In this document: positions 1 through 13,130 of the stretch, piece by piece | Numbering within the stretch: the stretch's first letter is position 1 | Layout of the letters: every line of letters starts with the position of its first letter | From: Osedax frankpressi | Taxonomy: Eukaryota; Annelida; Polychaeta; Sabellida; Siboglinidae | Reading direction: 5' to 3' | DNA length: 64,000 bases | Assembly: GCA_964035775.1 (NCBI GenBank) | Contig: OZ038316.1 | Coordinates: 13,424,378 to 13,488,377 of the forward strand | Program-made: the position numbers and the translations under genes | Notes under the pieces: model-generated | What the model was told of the DNA's origin: nothing | Seen by the model: the letters and a program-made list of their open reading frames with translations, nothing else | Databases searched by the model: none

Positions 1-2709
1 TTGGTAGGGATGGTTGGGTAGATGACGAGATGATTGGTAGGACTATTGGCTTAGTATTTGGTAAGGTAGGTGATAAAGTGACTAATTGGGATGTTGGTAG
101 GGCAGTTGTTAGGGCAGGTGATGGGGCGATTGATAAAGCTGTTGGTAATGAAGCATTTAGTGGGATGATTGATAACGTTGTTAGTAGCGTAGTTGGTTGA
201 TCAGTTGGTTGGTTGATCGATAGAGATGTTGGAAGTGCAGTTGATGAGGAGATTAATATATCTGTTGGTAGGGATGATAGTAGGGCAATGGATAGATTAG
301 GTTGGAGTGTCGTTAGGGATTTGGATATAAAGGTGGTTAAGTTAGTAGAGTTAATAATAGGTAGCGCGACAGTTAGCATTGAAGTATTTGATGTAACGTT
401 GGTAGTAGTCATAGTTGTTAAAATATTCGTCGCGGTTACATTTTCTGTTATTTGTGTTATCGATACATCCGATGTCGGGTTATTAGTCGGGGTATAAGTA
501 GTTTGTTCCGATACTATATTCGTCGTAGGGTCAATAGGCATCGATACATTAAATCTAGTAATTGATTCGTTGGTAAATAATTCAGTAACATTGGTATCAT
601 TACGAGGGAAGTTAGTTTCACTAATAAGTGTTTGAGTCGACGTTGTTAATGACTGGTCAGATATTTGGGTTTGTAATCTGGTTTCTGAATCGGGTGTAGT
701 ATTATTAATTAAAGTAATGGTGGAATCAGATGAATCATTATTTGTTAAGGTAGTTATTGAATCGGTGGTACTATTATTAATTAAAGTAATGGTGGAATCA
801 GACGAATCATTATTTGTTAATGTAGTTATTGAATCTGGTGTAGTATTATTTATTAAATTAATCGTGGGATTAGATGAATCATTATTTGTTAAAGTCGTTA
901 TATAATCAGATGTAGTATTACGTATTAAGGTTGTTGTGGTATCGGATGCACTGTTTATTAAGATAGTTGAGTTATTTGCAGATATGTGTGTAATTGAAGA
1001 ATTACGTTCGGTTGTTTTTATGATGGCAACGATAGTTGGTAGAATCGTTACTAGTTTTGATAATTGAGTGTGATTTGTATTTCTAACGGGTAAAGTCATC
1101 TGGGCATTTGGTAGGGCAGTTGGTAGGGCAGTTGGTAGGGCAGTTGGTAGGGCAGTTGGTAAGGCAGTTGGTAGGGCAGTTGGTAGGGCAGTTGGTAGGG
1201 CAGTCGGTAGGGCAGTTGGTAGGATAGATATAGCAGTTGGTTGGGTGGTTTGTAGGGATGGTTGGGTAGATGACGAGATGATTGGTAGGACTATTGGCTT
1301 AGTATTTGGTAAGGTAGGTGATAAAGTGACTAATTGGGATGTTGGTAGGGCAGTTGTTAGGGCAGGTGATGGGGCGATTGATAAAGCTCTTGGTAATGAA
1401 GCATTTGATGGGATGATTGATAACGTTGTTAGTAGCGTAGTTGGTTGATCAGTTGGTTGGTTGATCGATAGAGATGTTGGAAGTGCAGTTGATGAGGAGA
1501 TTAATATATCTGTTGGTAGGGATGATAGTAGGGCAATGGATAGATTAGGTTGGAGTGTCGGTAGGGATTTGGATATAGAGGTGGTTAAGTTAGTAGAGTT
1601 AATAATAGGTAGCGCAACAGTTAGCATTGAAGTATTTGATGTAACGTTGGTAGTAGTCATAGTTGTTAAAATATTCGTCGCGGTTACATTTTCTGTTATT
1701 TGTGTTATCGATACATCCGATGTCGGGTTATTAGTCGGGGTATAAGTAGTTTGTTCCGATACTATATTCGTCGTAGGGTCAATAGGCATCGATACATTAA
1801 ATCTAGTAATTGATTCGTTGGTAAATAATTCAGTAACATTTGTATCATTACGAGGGAAGTTAGTTTCACTAATAAGTGTTTGAGTCGACGTTGTTAGTGA
1901 CTGGTTAGATATTTGGGTTTGTAATCTGGTTTCTGAATCGGGTGTAGTATTATTTATTAAAGTAATGGTGGAATCAGACGAATCATTATTTGTTAAGATA
2001 GTTATTGAATTGGGTGTGGTATTATTCATTAAAGTAATTGTAGAATCAGACGAATCATTATTTGTTAAGATAGTTATTGAATTGGGTGTGGTATTATTCA
2101 TTAAAGTAATTGTAGAATCAGACGAATCATTATTTGTTAAGGTAATTATGGAATCTGGAATCTTTGATAATTGTGTGTGATTTGTATTTCTAGCGGGTAA
2201 AGTCATCTGAGCCCGTATGGTTGTTGGTATGATTGGAAGAGTAGGTAATTTATTAATCGGTATATCAGTAGAATATTGTGTAGGCAACATAGAATATCGT
2301 TGGGTAGTTAGCATGGTAGTAAGTTTAATTGGTAAGGTAAAAGGCTGGGATGTATTAAGTTTGACATTTGATGGAGTCAATAAATCAGTATTCTGTTGGG
2401 ATTTTAACTTGTTATCCGGATAAGTGGATTGCGTTATAGGTTGTAGTGTATTTATAATAGTAGTAGGAACTGTAGGTAATAAAGTAGTTTGTTGTGTATT
2501 CAGGGTGCTAGTAGGTAACATCGGTATGGTAGAAGGATGTTGTACATTTTGATTAGTAATATCAGAAGTAGGCAAAACAGGGAACTTCTGTGTAGTTACA
2601 ACAGCCGGATGTAATGTTAGTGCACCGGTATCTTGTAGTGGAATGGTTTTGAGTTTAGGTGAAGTTACAGAATTTGGCAAACTACTTCCAACTGCAGAAG
2701 TTGATTTAC
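1..2709 (-). CDS. Giant internal exon of a mucin-like, Thr/Ser/Asn-rich protein (partial)
   Basis: Read on the minus strand, a single frame stays open for 902 codons from a 3' splice site (AG at 2710-2711, sequence TTTTAACAG) to the left edge of the window. An open frame this long is very unlikely by chance in TA-rich DNA. The translation is low complexity: Thr, Ser, Asn, Pro, Leu and Ile dominate, there is almost no Cys, and N-glycosylation sequons abound (NNT, NDS, NVT, NES, NLT). It contains 12-residue sub-repeats of the form NNxxxxSxITxL, such as NNDSSDSTITL and NNTTPNSITIL, and an (LPTA)n block. No domain is recognised. The exon starts in phase 1, which fits a candidate hydrophobic exon at 3349-3390. 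I infer a secreted or cell-surface, heavily glycosylated stalk or mucin. The short plus-strand frames here are shadows. Start and stop codons lie outside what I can see. Confidence 0.72.
1104..1235 (-). repeat. 12-bp coding minisatellite, (Leu-Pro-Thr-Ala)n
   Basis: About ten near-identical copies of GTTGGTAGGGCA (plus strand) encode LPTA repeats on the minus strand in the frame of the mucin-like exon. The unit length preserves the frame whatever the copy number. Confidence 0.85.
1938..2150 (-). repeat. 72-bp coding repeat (two 12-residue sub-repeats)
   Basis: Three tandem units encode alternating NNDSSDSTITL(M/I) and NNTTP(N/D)SIT(I/T)LT blocks. Related, more diverged units lie at about 700-915 in the other half of the duplication. 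Each block carries sequons of the NNT or NDS type. Confidence 0.75.
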
Positions 2710-2876
2710 CTGTTAAAAGTTGAATGAATTATCTATCATATATATAATGACGTAATTTGATATCAAAATACTTAATTTATAAAGTAAATTTAATTTAATA
2801 AGATTTTAGATACACATCATATTCATATATTGAAAATTCCTATTATATAACTGTATTATAATATTTATATATATAT

Positions 2877-2932
<56 letters not shown>

Positions 2933-3348
2933 TAAAAGATTATATGTAATTATAAACAATAAATAATATAATACAAACCAAATATCAATAACGGCAGTAT
3001 AGTTTCAGCTGATATGTAGGATAATTCAGTACATTTAAAATAATTGATAAATTAATTTATTATTATAAAATTAGAAAATAGATCGTGGTTAGATTAAATA
3101 ATTGATTATTATTAAATTTAAGAATTTATATTTATTAAATTATAAAAGTGATAATGGTTAAATACTTTGTCGAAAGAAATAACATTTCTACTAAATGAGC
3201 TACCTCAATTTTCACTATCTTTAAAAATACACGAATATCAATTATATTAATTATATCAGTTATAAATGATTTAAATAAACGATACGTTTTAAGTTGTTAG
3301 CAATCGGAAATCATTTGAAAACATATAAACTTAATATTATTTACTAAC

Positions 3349-3390
3349 CATTCACAAATAAAAGGAACGCAATTAGCAGCAAAAGACGAC
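3349..3390 (-). CDS. Candidate exon encoding a hydrophobic (signal-peptide-like) segment
   Basis: On the minus strand, an acceptor (ATTGTAG) at 3391-3392 and a donor (G|GTTAGT) at 3347-3348 bound 42 nt that read RLLLLIAFLLFVNG in phase 1-1. That phase joins exactly to the phase-1 start of the mucin-like exon at 2709, giving ...FVNG|KSTSAVG. A signal peptide before a Ser/Thr-rich secreted chain would make sense. No ATG lies in frame immediately upstream, so at least one more 5' exon is needed. The segment could also be a transmembrane helix, or chance. Confidence 0.4.
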
Positions 3391-4907
3391 CTACAATGTA
3401 TATATAGAATACACTTCTACTAACGAAAAGTATAATATAATAATCGTTATATGTAAATTACAGTTCATCTAATCGTATGTTATAATCAAACATTGAATAC
3501 TAGCATATTCCCAGTAAATATAATGATGTAATATTTGTATCCTTTGTATAGATACTTTTATATGCAAATATAAATAATACATAAAAGAAATTACGCAAAA
3601 CAAAAATGAAATCACCTGGGTTTTTTACAGCTCAAGAAACCACATGATGTAACTATTATAAATTATTATATAATTTTTCTAATAAAATATAATATATAAT
3701 ATGATTTAAATACAATTAAAATATATTTTCTATTTGATTAAAAAACAAAAATTGATATTACCTGAATGATTAATTTGATGTATTTCGTTATAACGATATA
3801 TATAATCGACAACATTTTTTGAATAAAGATAATTTCATTTTTTGCATAATTTCTTTGATGTTTACAAATACATTTTTTTTAAATAAAATGATTTATAGAA
3901 TTATTACATTACTCTATTTGATGGGAATTATACACTTGAATGTAAAAATATCAACTATAATTTATATACCAAGAGTGACAGCCGATGGTAGTAATAATAT
4001 GGCTGTATAAATATGCACTCGGGAATTATTGACTGGTGATGTAATTAGAAAATTCGCAAGGAAATGCAATGAACTAATATATTATGGTAATAATATTAAA
4101 TAAGGGTGTTCTTTGTATTAGTATGGTGAGATCATAAGATAAGATTATAACATATATTACTAAATAAGGAGATTTGGTAGTATTTTATAATAATATGATT
4201 AAGTAGATACACTACGAATACAATAGCGGAAATAAGGGCTATTTGGAAATAAGTTTGCAAAGAAAGTTACGAATACAATATAATATTAACAATGACAGTA
4301 CGAAAAGAATAGTTTAGTGACGCAATGTCTATTGGTCATAATAAAGATACTGAGAAATATATTTGTTCTTTTTCGCATATTATAAATACTGTATATACCA
4401 AATATTTATATTAGTATTTTTCAGAAAACAAACTAGGAGATTTCCTTTTTTGCTTTACATCATTTTTTAATATTATCCAATAATTTGTTTAATATATGAA
4501 ATGATTCTATAAAACTATTACAATACTCTATTTTCTAGGTCTGGTGTATTGTATATTTCGCTTCTATAGTTTGATATCAGTTTAGAAATAACTCGATAAT
4601 TAAGTGGTCCAATGATTTTGTATACGATTCCTTTCTTAAGTTGTTTTTAATTTTTAAACTGTTTATTGTGTAAATGATCATTATTATAATTCTTGTTTCT
4701 AAAATACCATGTGGGTTGTGTTATTGATTTGATTAATATTTGATTATTATATAGTTAAATTGCGTATATGTTAGGTCAGTTTGGTTTATGGAGTTACATT
4801 ATCGTTAAGTTATATGTATTTGTTTTTTAATCAGTTTTGGAGTAAAGTTGAATGTTAAATGTACGTGGCATATGTGTTTTGTTTAAAACATCGATATTTC
4901 TAGAGAT

Positions 4908-5024
4908 ATAAATAATATAAAAGAAATTCTGATATGCAAACAATTAAATTACCTTAACGGTTTATATAAACCGCCAAGGTAATTTAATTGTTTGCATTGC
5001 ATAATTTTTTTTATATTATTTTTT
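4908..5024. repeat. Foldback (inverted-repeat) element
   Basis: A perfect 22-bp inverted repeat (arms at 4934-4955 and 4976-4997, starting ATGCAAACAATT) flanks a 20-bp centre that can itself pair (CGGTTTA/TAAACCG). Outside it the symmetry continues imperfectly to about 4908 and 5024. The outer arms resemble sequence near 3840, 4470 and 41110, so this may be a member of a small interspersed foldback or MITE-like family. No transposase is present. Confidence 0.6.
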
Positions 5025-5410
5025 ATTTTTGTGGACACATCAAAAGATTTTACAAAACTATTAAGTCACCCTGTTTACTGGGAGATTATTAGTCTGGAAT
5101 GTATTATATAAGATTAGAATAAAGTTAGAATAGTTGTATTTATATATACAATATGCTACACTCAGTCTCACATGTGATGTAATAATGTTTTATATTCCTT
5201 TGACATCATCATTATAAATTCAACAAATAATAAATATGGTAAATAATAATTGCGATGCAAAATTACTTGTAGAATTTGTAGTGCATATGTTTGAATGTAA
5301 AATGGATTTTTATAATATATGATAAAATAAACATTAGTTTATAATTAGATTATAAATAACTCGAATACGCATTATACGCTATCGTAATCGTATAGTATTA
5401 CGTTATAAAA

Positions 5411-5459
<49 letters not shown>

Positions 5460-5630
5460 CAAAGACTACTTTTGATTTTACATGACATGACATAACATAA
5501 GCCTGCAATATAAATATCAATTATCCCAATGTAGTCAAAAAGATGAACTCTAGTAAGTCTAAATAAATATATTTGTAAAACCGAACGAAGGTTCATTAAC
5601 AAAGTTGCAAGGACATGTAAAAAGTTAAAA

Positions 5631-5770
5631 AATGTAGGATAACTATATTTAGCATTACAATGTAGGATAACTATATCTATCATTACAATGTAGGATAACT
5701 ATATTTAGCATTACAATGTAGGATAACTATATCTATCATTACAATGTAGGATAACTATATTTAGCATTAC
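5631..5770. repeat. 28-bp tandem repeat, five copies
   Basis: The unit begins AATGTAGGATAACTATAT and occurs five times head to tail, with alternating variants (TTTAGC / CTATC) that suggest duplication of a two-unit block. Confidence 0.85.
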
Positions 5771-6687
5771 ATACATACTGATCAAACAGAATATGTAATT
5801 ATAAGAAAAGTGGAATAAAGTTATACAAATGACTTGGTATTGCATGTTTATAAGACATACTTGACCGAAACCTTGTAAATACATTATAAAGTATACTTAG
5901 TCATTTTTGATAACATGTATAATAATATATATATATATATATGTATATATTATTAGAAAGTTATATTTATAAATAACTACATTACATGCGTGAAACACAA
6001 CATATCTAGGATATTAATAATTCTAAATATAATTTACATTGTAGACTTTTATATAATTATTCATGAATGGAATATTGCATAAATTACATATAACATTAAC
6101 AATTTAAGGTATATACAGGATAGTACTGGGATAGTCCCATGTACATGCTATATAACGTATAATGATCTTAACATACCGAGTATATAGAAGAGACCCATCT
6201 CGTTTATGATAGAAATATACGTTTTACCGAGATTCAAGAAAACCAACAGTGCGTGGCGCACTGTTCACTGAATTCCGATAAGAATTCAACACATTTCTAA
6301 TACAAATGCACACATGTACAATAAGGACAATAAATGCAACTTGGTATAATAGAATTGTGTCCATTCATAAATAATAATTATTATATAATAGTATATTTTA
6401 AAATAAGTAAAAATGGTATTTTATAATTATCTTACCGCTATCGCTTTCAAATTGATTAGATGGATAGTTATGTAATCTTGCTTTCCAAAATATCTATCTA
6501 AACGTATACTAAGAAGTGCAAATTATATATACATGCAATCAGAATGATATGTAATTCTACCAAATATAAATATATTATAAATAATCATTCAATATTCGGC
6601 AATGTTTATTGAATGTATAATGTAATTACAATTAAATAAAGCGATAGTGTTGTACATCTGGATATAGTATTCGTTATAATATATAAA

Positions 6688-6734
<47 letters not shown>

Positions 6735-6808
6735 TAATTATCTTAAACACCGATACAAAATATGGTTAGTATCTAATATAATATAATTGGTATTCCAATA
6801 TGGTATAT

Positions 6809-6815
<7 letters not shown>

Positions 6816-6874
<59 letters not shown>
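6816..6874. repeat. (AT)n microsatellite
   Basis: About 29 perfect AT dinucleotides, followed by TACTATTCTATACTATAC variants. Confidence 0.9.
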
Positions 6875-6877
<3 letters not shown>

Positions 6878-7557
6878 TATTCTATACTATACTATATTAT
6901 CTATTAGAATGTTATTTTGAAGCAGATACATCTAAAACATAGGTATATTTAATAATCAATTAAATTCCCTGAAAATTATGATTTAACGCTTACCTTCTTT
7001 TGAAACTATAGTTTCAATGAAAAGTGTAATATCGCGTGGTTGGCGTGTATATAGTTCAATAGATAATCGAATATGTCGCTAAAGTTGCTACTTAACAATA
7101 ATCTCCTTAAATTATATTGAGGTATATTGTGGCGAGTTTAAAGTGAATTTTACAAGTATTACAAAATTATATGGCAACAAAAAACGCCAATTTTTGCATA
7201 AAATAAGTGGAATAGAATTCGGTTGCTTTGAAAAATGAAATTAGAAATATATTAAAGAGTAGTAGATTTACCAGAATCACCTTTATTTGTATAACTCCGT
7301 GTTTGAGTGCATATAGGGAAGGTCTGTTTGTCAAGTCGAAAATTGCCAAAATATCGTAGAATTGTAGTTAATAGTGATTTTAAACCAATGTAAAGGGATA
7401 ATTAGTAAATACTTTTGTAGGTTTTCAAAAAAATTATTTTTGTTTTTTTTAATCGCAATCAGTTAATAGAATAATACTGACAAAGATGTGATATAGGCAA
7501 TCTTATAGACTGTGAGTAAGCACTACCTTTTATTGCGTAGGTAAATATACCGTAATC

Positions 7558-7558
<1 letters not shown>

Positions 7559-7640
<82 letters not shown>
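7559..7640. repeat. (AT)n followed by a short (GT)n microsatellite
   Basis: A long perfect AT run changes into GTGTGTGTGTGT at its right end. Confidence 0.9.
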
Positions 7641-7642
<2 letters not shown>

Positions 7643-8414
7643 GTAAATATTCCAATTGTTATACAGTCATGTAATAATGTACGTAGGTTACACATAAAAC
7701 CAATGCATCATCTGTATACATTCACTAGTTGTTAATGATATAATCTCACCAATACAGTATCAAATGGTTATGTCCGTTGACATTTTAATATAGAGTTTGT
7801 ATGCCATATTGTGCTAAATCTATGGCTTAGTAAATGTTATCAATATACAACATATTTGTGGGATACGATCGCTGTAGTCTTGGTTTATATTCGAAAGTTG
7901 AATCCTACTTTCCTTGTTGGTAGTTTAAGGGTGTTTCAATATTGGTGGCCGGTGGTTCTTTATGACAGTTATGATATGATAACTTTTTCCTCGATTTTCC
8001 TTTTATAAAACCATTAACGAATGGGATGAATATAATATATTTACATCTACTATAGTTTTATTAAATGTAGTGTATTTCTCGTATTTAAACAATGATATCA
8101 GTCAGTAGAAGTGTATTAAAAGTAGAAAGTAGTGAAAGTCAGTTTTAATATTTATTTTTATTACAACCTGTACTTTACAGATAATATGGATATTGAATAT
8201 ATTTAATATATCTCTATAGGTTATTCTATATAATTGTTACCACTATTTTGAATGTAGCTATCAATTCTTATTGAATAAAATACATATTTTTATTTTTATA
8301 TATATTATAATATAATGTATTATATTTTGTTACTATACCTTGTTATATATTACTAATTGGTAATTTATTGAATTATATTATCTTTAATTAATTTGGATAT
8401 TTTTTATTTGATTT

Positions 8415-8453
<39 letters not shown>

Positions 8454-8879
8454 GTTACAAATATTATATTGGTGGTTAAATGTGACTTTATTTAAAATCT
8501 ATGATTGAAATTTATATTTTAATAAAAAAAATACTTGAATTTCCTATTACCTGCCCTATCGAATACATATCTTGTTGTAAATCTTATTAATTAATATTGA
8601 TATATTTATAATAAGGTACGTAATTTATTTGATCATACTCTATATATAAATACAATAATTAGTTTTCAAATAAGATAATAATATTATACGTATTTTTATT
8701 ATAGTAAATATAGTTTAATATTAATATATTACGTATTATTCACGAAACAAGCTGCAAGGTCATAATATCAACAAATATATTATGCTTCGTTAATTGTTCT
8801 AATATTACGGATAATAATACGTCTTTTATTCATATATATACCATAATATATAATTATAAAAAACTACATTTGGTTAGAT

Positions 8880-9811
8880 ATGTCTGAAGGATACCAAGGA
8901 AAAACTGTTGGTTTTGATGTCAGATTCCCCAATACAAACCAAACAAAGTTATTTTTTTATAATTATACATTTATTTAGAGTAATCAAATAGTTCAATATA
9001 ATTCAATTAATTATTAATATAACTATTAAGCAAATATTATCATTTGTTACTAGATTATATTAAATATTATTTCTATTTTACAAAATAAAAATGTAGATTA
9101 GAATAATAGAATATACATTTCGTATATGGATTAAATTTTTAAACTAAATACTGAATTCCACTTTAAATTATTAATTTGAACCATATTTGTTTTCCATCAA
9201 CTTTTTATTTTGTATCTATTAACATAACATGATTTTAGATGATTAGCTAGATGGTCATAATAATGTTGTTATATTTAAAATAGATAATTTATAACATGGT
9301 TTGGATAGAAATAATTTACTAGAATAAATATTAATGTATGGGTTTTGATTTTGGTAAATAACATTAATGTCTCCTCCATAACAATAAAAATGCTGTGATT
9401 ATTCACCTTCTCAAACTTTAGATATCAAGTAGATAATCCACAATACCACTAAAATAATAAATTTCTCTAGAAATTAGATGATGTAACTAATATACAATCT
9501 TATTAATATTTAAATAAAAAACACCTGGATGGTTTCTTGAGTAGTTTACTAATTTTTAACACAAAACTATTTTAATATTAATCATTATTATAAACAATAT
9601 GTATTATATAACACAAATTAATATATTTATTTCCCTCCATAGAAACTGCTGGCAAAATTATGTGGATTTCCACAGATGCCAGAAGGTAAAGGGTACTGAT
9701 TATGAACCTTGTGACTACTTCATGAAGGTTTACAAATCTCTATGTCCCCGTGAATGGCATGAGAAATGGGACGATCAAAGGGAGAATGGTTCTTTTGCTG
9801 GAAAAATCTAG
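8880..9811 (+). CDS. COX6B: Cytochrome c oxidase subunit 6B (COX6B), two exons, complete
   Basis: Exon 1 is 8880-8947 and exon 2 is 9643-9811 (stop TAG). The donor is AA|GTTATT and the acceptor CTCCATAG; the split codon AA|A encodes Lys. The product is 78 residues, slightly shorter than the usual ~86. It is a small nuclear-encoded subunit of respiratory complex IV on the intermembrane-space side. The diagnostic features are all present: RFPNTNQTKNCWQNY, a CX9C motif (CWQNYVDFHRC), the partner CX10C motif (CDYFMKVYKSLC), and the C-terminal GSFAGKI. The four cysteines form the twin disulfide hairpin known for this CHCH family. The start was chosen because the upstream exon gives the conserved F-D-x-R-F-P-N segment in the correct phase. 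A poly(A) signal lies 80 bp beyond the stop. Confidence 0.96.
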
Positions 9812-9890
9812 ACAAGATACTTCATATGGAATCTGACGAGACTAAATTAAACAAAAATCATCATTTGTATTTATCTTGAATAATATTTGA

Positions 9891-9896
9891 AATAAA
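9891..9896 (+). promoter_or_regulatory. Poly(A) signal of COX6B
   Basis: AATAAA lies 80 bp downstream of the COX6B stop codon. Confidence 0.6.
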
Positions 9897-12800
9897 TATA
9901 TATTCAATCACTTTGTATTATTTGTATATTTATTTGTATAGTTTATATAATAATAATGGAAATTAAATTTTTAAAATAAGTATTTATCAAATTGAATATA
10001 TATTTGATATACAATGTTATCTGAATGTAAATTATCTTATGTATATATTAAAATATATATTATATGTAATTTATATAATTTTTTTCACAGTGTTTAATAT
10101 ATGTTAAAATTAAAAATTATATAAACATTAAATAAATAGATGCAGTAATGTCATTACAGTAAAAAGTACAATGAATAATGAAAATAAATAGATACAAATT
10201 TACATGTAACTACGGTTTGTATATATGATCTTAGAATGATTAATATTTCCTATAAATAAATTCTTGTATTACAATGAGATTGTATCTGTTTGACCAGATA
10301 CGTAAAGCTTTGTAATATATTAATTATGATTTTACCCGCTTTTTATTTCTTCTCAGAAAACTATTTTTTAAATAGGAAATATGCTTTCCAAACTTAATTA
10401 CAAATCAATTTTAAAAATAATAATGCTTATTACTAAATTTGTATAGTACTTAATGATGGAAGGTTGATTTCCTATGATATTTTAAAACTTAAAAATTGTT
10501 TGATCTTATTTTCCCTAATTATTATTTAATATAAAAAATATACATTTTAACGATACCATTATTAACTCGAATAATTATTACAATTATTAAATTACATGAA
10601 TATTTTTTTAGAAACTAAATACGAATTGTAAAACCTGGTTTATATTTTAAAAAAATACAATCCGATGTTATAGAACTTTTAAATATACATTGTACATAGT
10701 TAATTAAAAAATAAATTTCATTTTGTAGGTTAAAACAGCTACAAAATATCTTAATTGAATTATGTACCGAGAGGACTTATTTAATAGTTCTATAAATGTA
10801 ATATTCGGGGTAGTTACAATGAATGCTTCAATACCAAGTATGCATATACTTGGTATTGAAGTAGAATAGAACTACCATTACAAGCATTGATAAAGTCTTA
10901 ATAACTGATCTCTCTACCAATGAATACTATTGCTGGGCAGTTCAATCCACTCGGGTGAAGTCTGGTTCTCAAAGTAATTTAGTATAAGAATAGAGTTTGT
11001 GATACTGGATTCATTGTACAACAGAACTAATTTATAATCTAGAGAATCATGCTTCAAAATCTTCAGCATTTTAAACATCAGCACTAAATGGGATAAATGT
11101 CATTATTGTATGAGTGTTTAAAGAAAAAACTATCATTTAATATTACATAGAAAGTAAAAGTACTTTCGGTATGAATTCAGGAAAGATGATTTATATTCAA
11201 TCATAATCTGTAGATATCAGTTAAATATAACTAAGTAAAATATGCTTTTAATAAAAATGTTGAATCATAAAATGTCATATTTACTATCATATAGTTTTTA
11301 CATATATGAATGTCAAGTTTTCAACAGATCACTGCTAAATGATATACTTGTGTGAATATTAATCTGACTAATAATCATTATATACTTTTTGTACATTTAG
11401 TGTATACTGGATATATATTTGTACTTTTGTGTACACTATATAGTATGAATATGTACTGATTTATCGGGATACTAATTCTTATGATCGTGCATTATTAGAA
11501 GAGACAGTTCAATGCGTCAGTTTAAGATTCCGCCTATAAAGGAAGATTTTAATGCAAGTAGAGCTTTATTTATGTGAAAGTGAATGTTGCTATATCTATA
11601 ATTGAATTATTAAGTTATTTATCAATTATTAAGGTAGAGTCTGAGTGAAATTACTGACATGTAGAATATGAAGGAGCAAAACGCTTGTAAGACCTTAACA
11701 AAACCATTGTAAAAGAAACTATGAAAAACTATTATTAATTAATACAATTGTTCTGTTCAGCATCAAAAAAGCTGATAGATAAAACATAAAATAATAACAA
11801 AATAAATAGATATTATATCTAAGTAATAAACTTATAGTCAGCAATAAGATATTTTGTACCAAATTCATTAAATATAAATATGAAATGTACAAATTAATAT
11901 TTCCAAAATTGTTGTCATATATAGTTAAAATATTTGTTTGGATTAAATTAAAATAAAGTTCTATATAATAAATTGACTGATAATTAAAAATAGATAATTC
12001 AGATTTTTAAAAATCTGTTCGAAATAATCTCGACAATTTATTGATAAAAAAATACATTAGCTATGTTTTGCTAATAATTTAATTGATAATTACATAAAAT
12101 TTAATATATTATTTGCAATTAAACAGTGAATTTTGTCCTTCATATTCAAATGCTTAAGCTTATGCTAGTGCTCCTGATCTTATAAACACAGCTCATATTA
12201 CATATTGTTAAGAAATTCAACCTTGATAAATCAATCCAAAATTGTTTTTCCTAACACCTTATTTTCACTTTCCTTCTACTGTCTTATTTTCTGGTTCTAA
12301 TTCGTTCGTAAAATTAAATATCTCCAAAACCGAATCCATTTTTTTTGTAAACGATCAACCGACTCCATATACAATAAATATTTTATTATCATCAGCTCTG
12401 CATCTTTTCATTTAAACTTCTCTATTAACTTTCGGTTTTATTTGAACCTAACATATCATATCTGTGAAACTACACTATCTATTCAATATACATACCTTCA
12501 AAAATCACACACATCATCTTATAAAAACTATTACTCACATCGTATTGTCCATATTTTAATACAATTTACTATTAATCAATATGCAAAATATGATCAAAAG
12601 CAAATGGTTAAGTAGAGATGCATTAATAACCTTCCCCAATTCTTACTAGTTAATATTACATGACAAATCTACACCCATTGGTACAGCTAGTCTACAAATA
12701 TATAACAATCTTGGTGAGGTATTGTTTAGCTGAATATTTTACTCAAAAAACCGAAATTAATTAGCTAAATAAACTCGGAAATGTAATATTAAAATATCTA

Positions 12801-13112
12801 AGGACAGTTTGTGAAAATATATTATTTTATAATCCTCATATTGTAGGCATCAGTGGCGAGGTATCTTGGGTTACTTTAAATAATAATGCAAAACATTTTA
12901 ATGAATCAAAAACATTTCTTCATTTTAAAGAAATTTTGAAAATTAAAAATAAACAAAAAGTATAAAAATTACATTCCACTAAACTAATAATACGCTATTA
13001 AAATAGAATATTAAATAAAATATCTATTTTGCCTCAACATATAATTCACAAGTTATATATAAGAAATTGATACTTGAATAAAAATATATATAAAATACAA
13101 ATATTTTTACAT
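9897..13112. other. AT-rich intergenic region between COX6B and RPS11 (tail to tail)
   Basis: I see no gene, RNA gene or tandem array here. The one notable element is the perfect palindrome at 10826-10861, listed separately. Confidence 0.6.
10826..10861. repeat. Perfect palindrome with 16-bp arms
   Basis: CTTCAATACCAAGTAT is followed by GCAT and then the exact reverse complement of the arm. The sequence can form a hairpin with a 4-nt loop. Confidence 0.85.
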
Positions 13113-13118
13113 TTTATT
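13113..13118 (-). promoter_or_regulatory. Poly(A) signal of RPS11
   Basis: The plus strand reads TTTATT, which is AATAAA on the RPS11 strand, 12 nt after the stop codon. Confidence 0.6.
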
Positions 13119-13130
13119 TCACAAATGATA

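Larger units (their letters stand above)
1..2212. repeat. In-frame tandem duplication inside the mucin-like exon (offset 1,248 bp)
   Basis: Positions 1-690 reappear at 1249-1938 with only scattered substitutions. A further block near 1060-1103 matches 2166-2210. The offset of 1,248 bp is a multiple of three, so the minus-strand frame is kept. The copies differ in the number of internal 72-bp units and in the 12-bp block between them. A recent duplication, or active homogenisation, is likely. Confidence 0.85.
2712..8879. other. AT-rich non-coding stretch with (AT)n runs; probably holds upstream introns of the mucin-like gene
   Basis: No confident gene is visible apart from the candidate exon at 3349-3390. 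Several minus-strand donor-like sites follow short open segments, near 3762, 6434, 6993 and 8552. The nearby coding potential is too short to assign. Perfect AT dinucleotide runs occur at about 2870-2928, 5414-5455, 6691-6729, 6816-6874, 7559-7627 and 8420-8451. Confidence 0.5.

Noticed and set aside
213-2423. Several plus-strand frames of 60-94 codons
   Set aside because: All are shadows of the continuous minus-strand mucin-like frame; the two 94-codon ones are the same sequence duplicated.
7811-8008. 65-codon plus-strand frame
   Set aside because: No recognisable motif, no splice context and AT-rich composition; probably chance.
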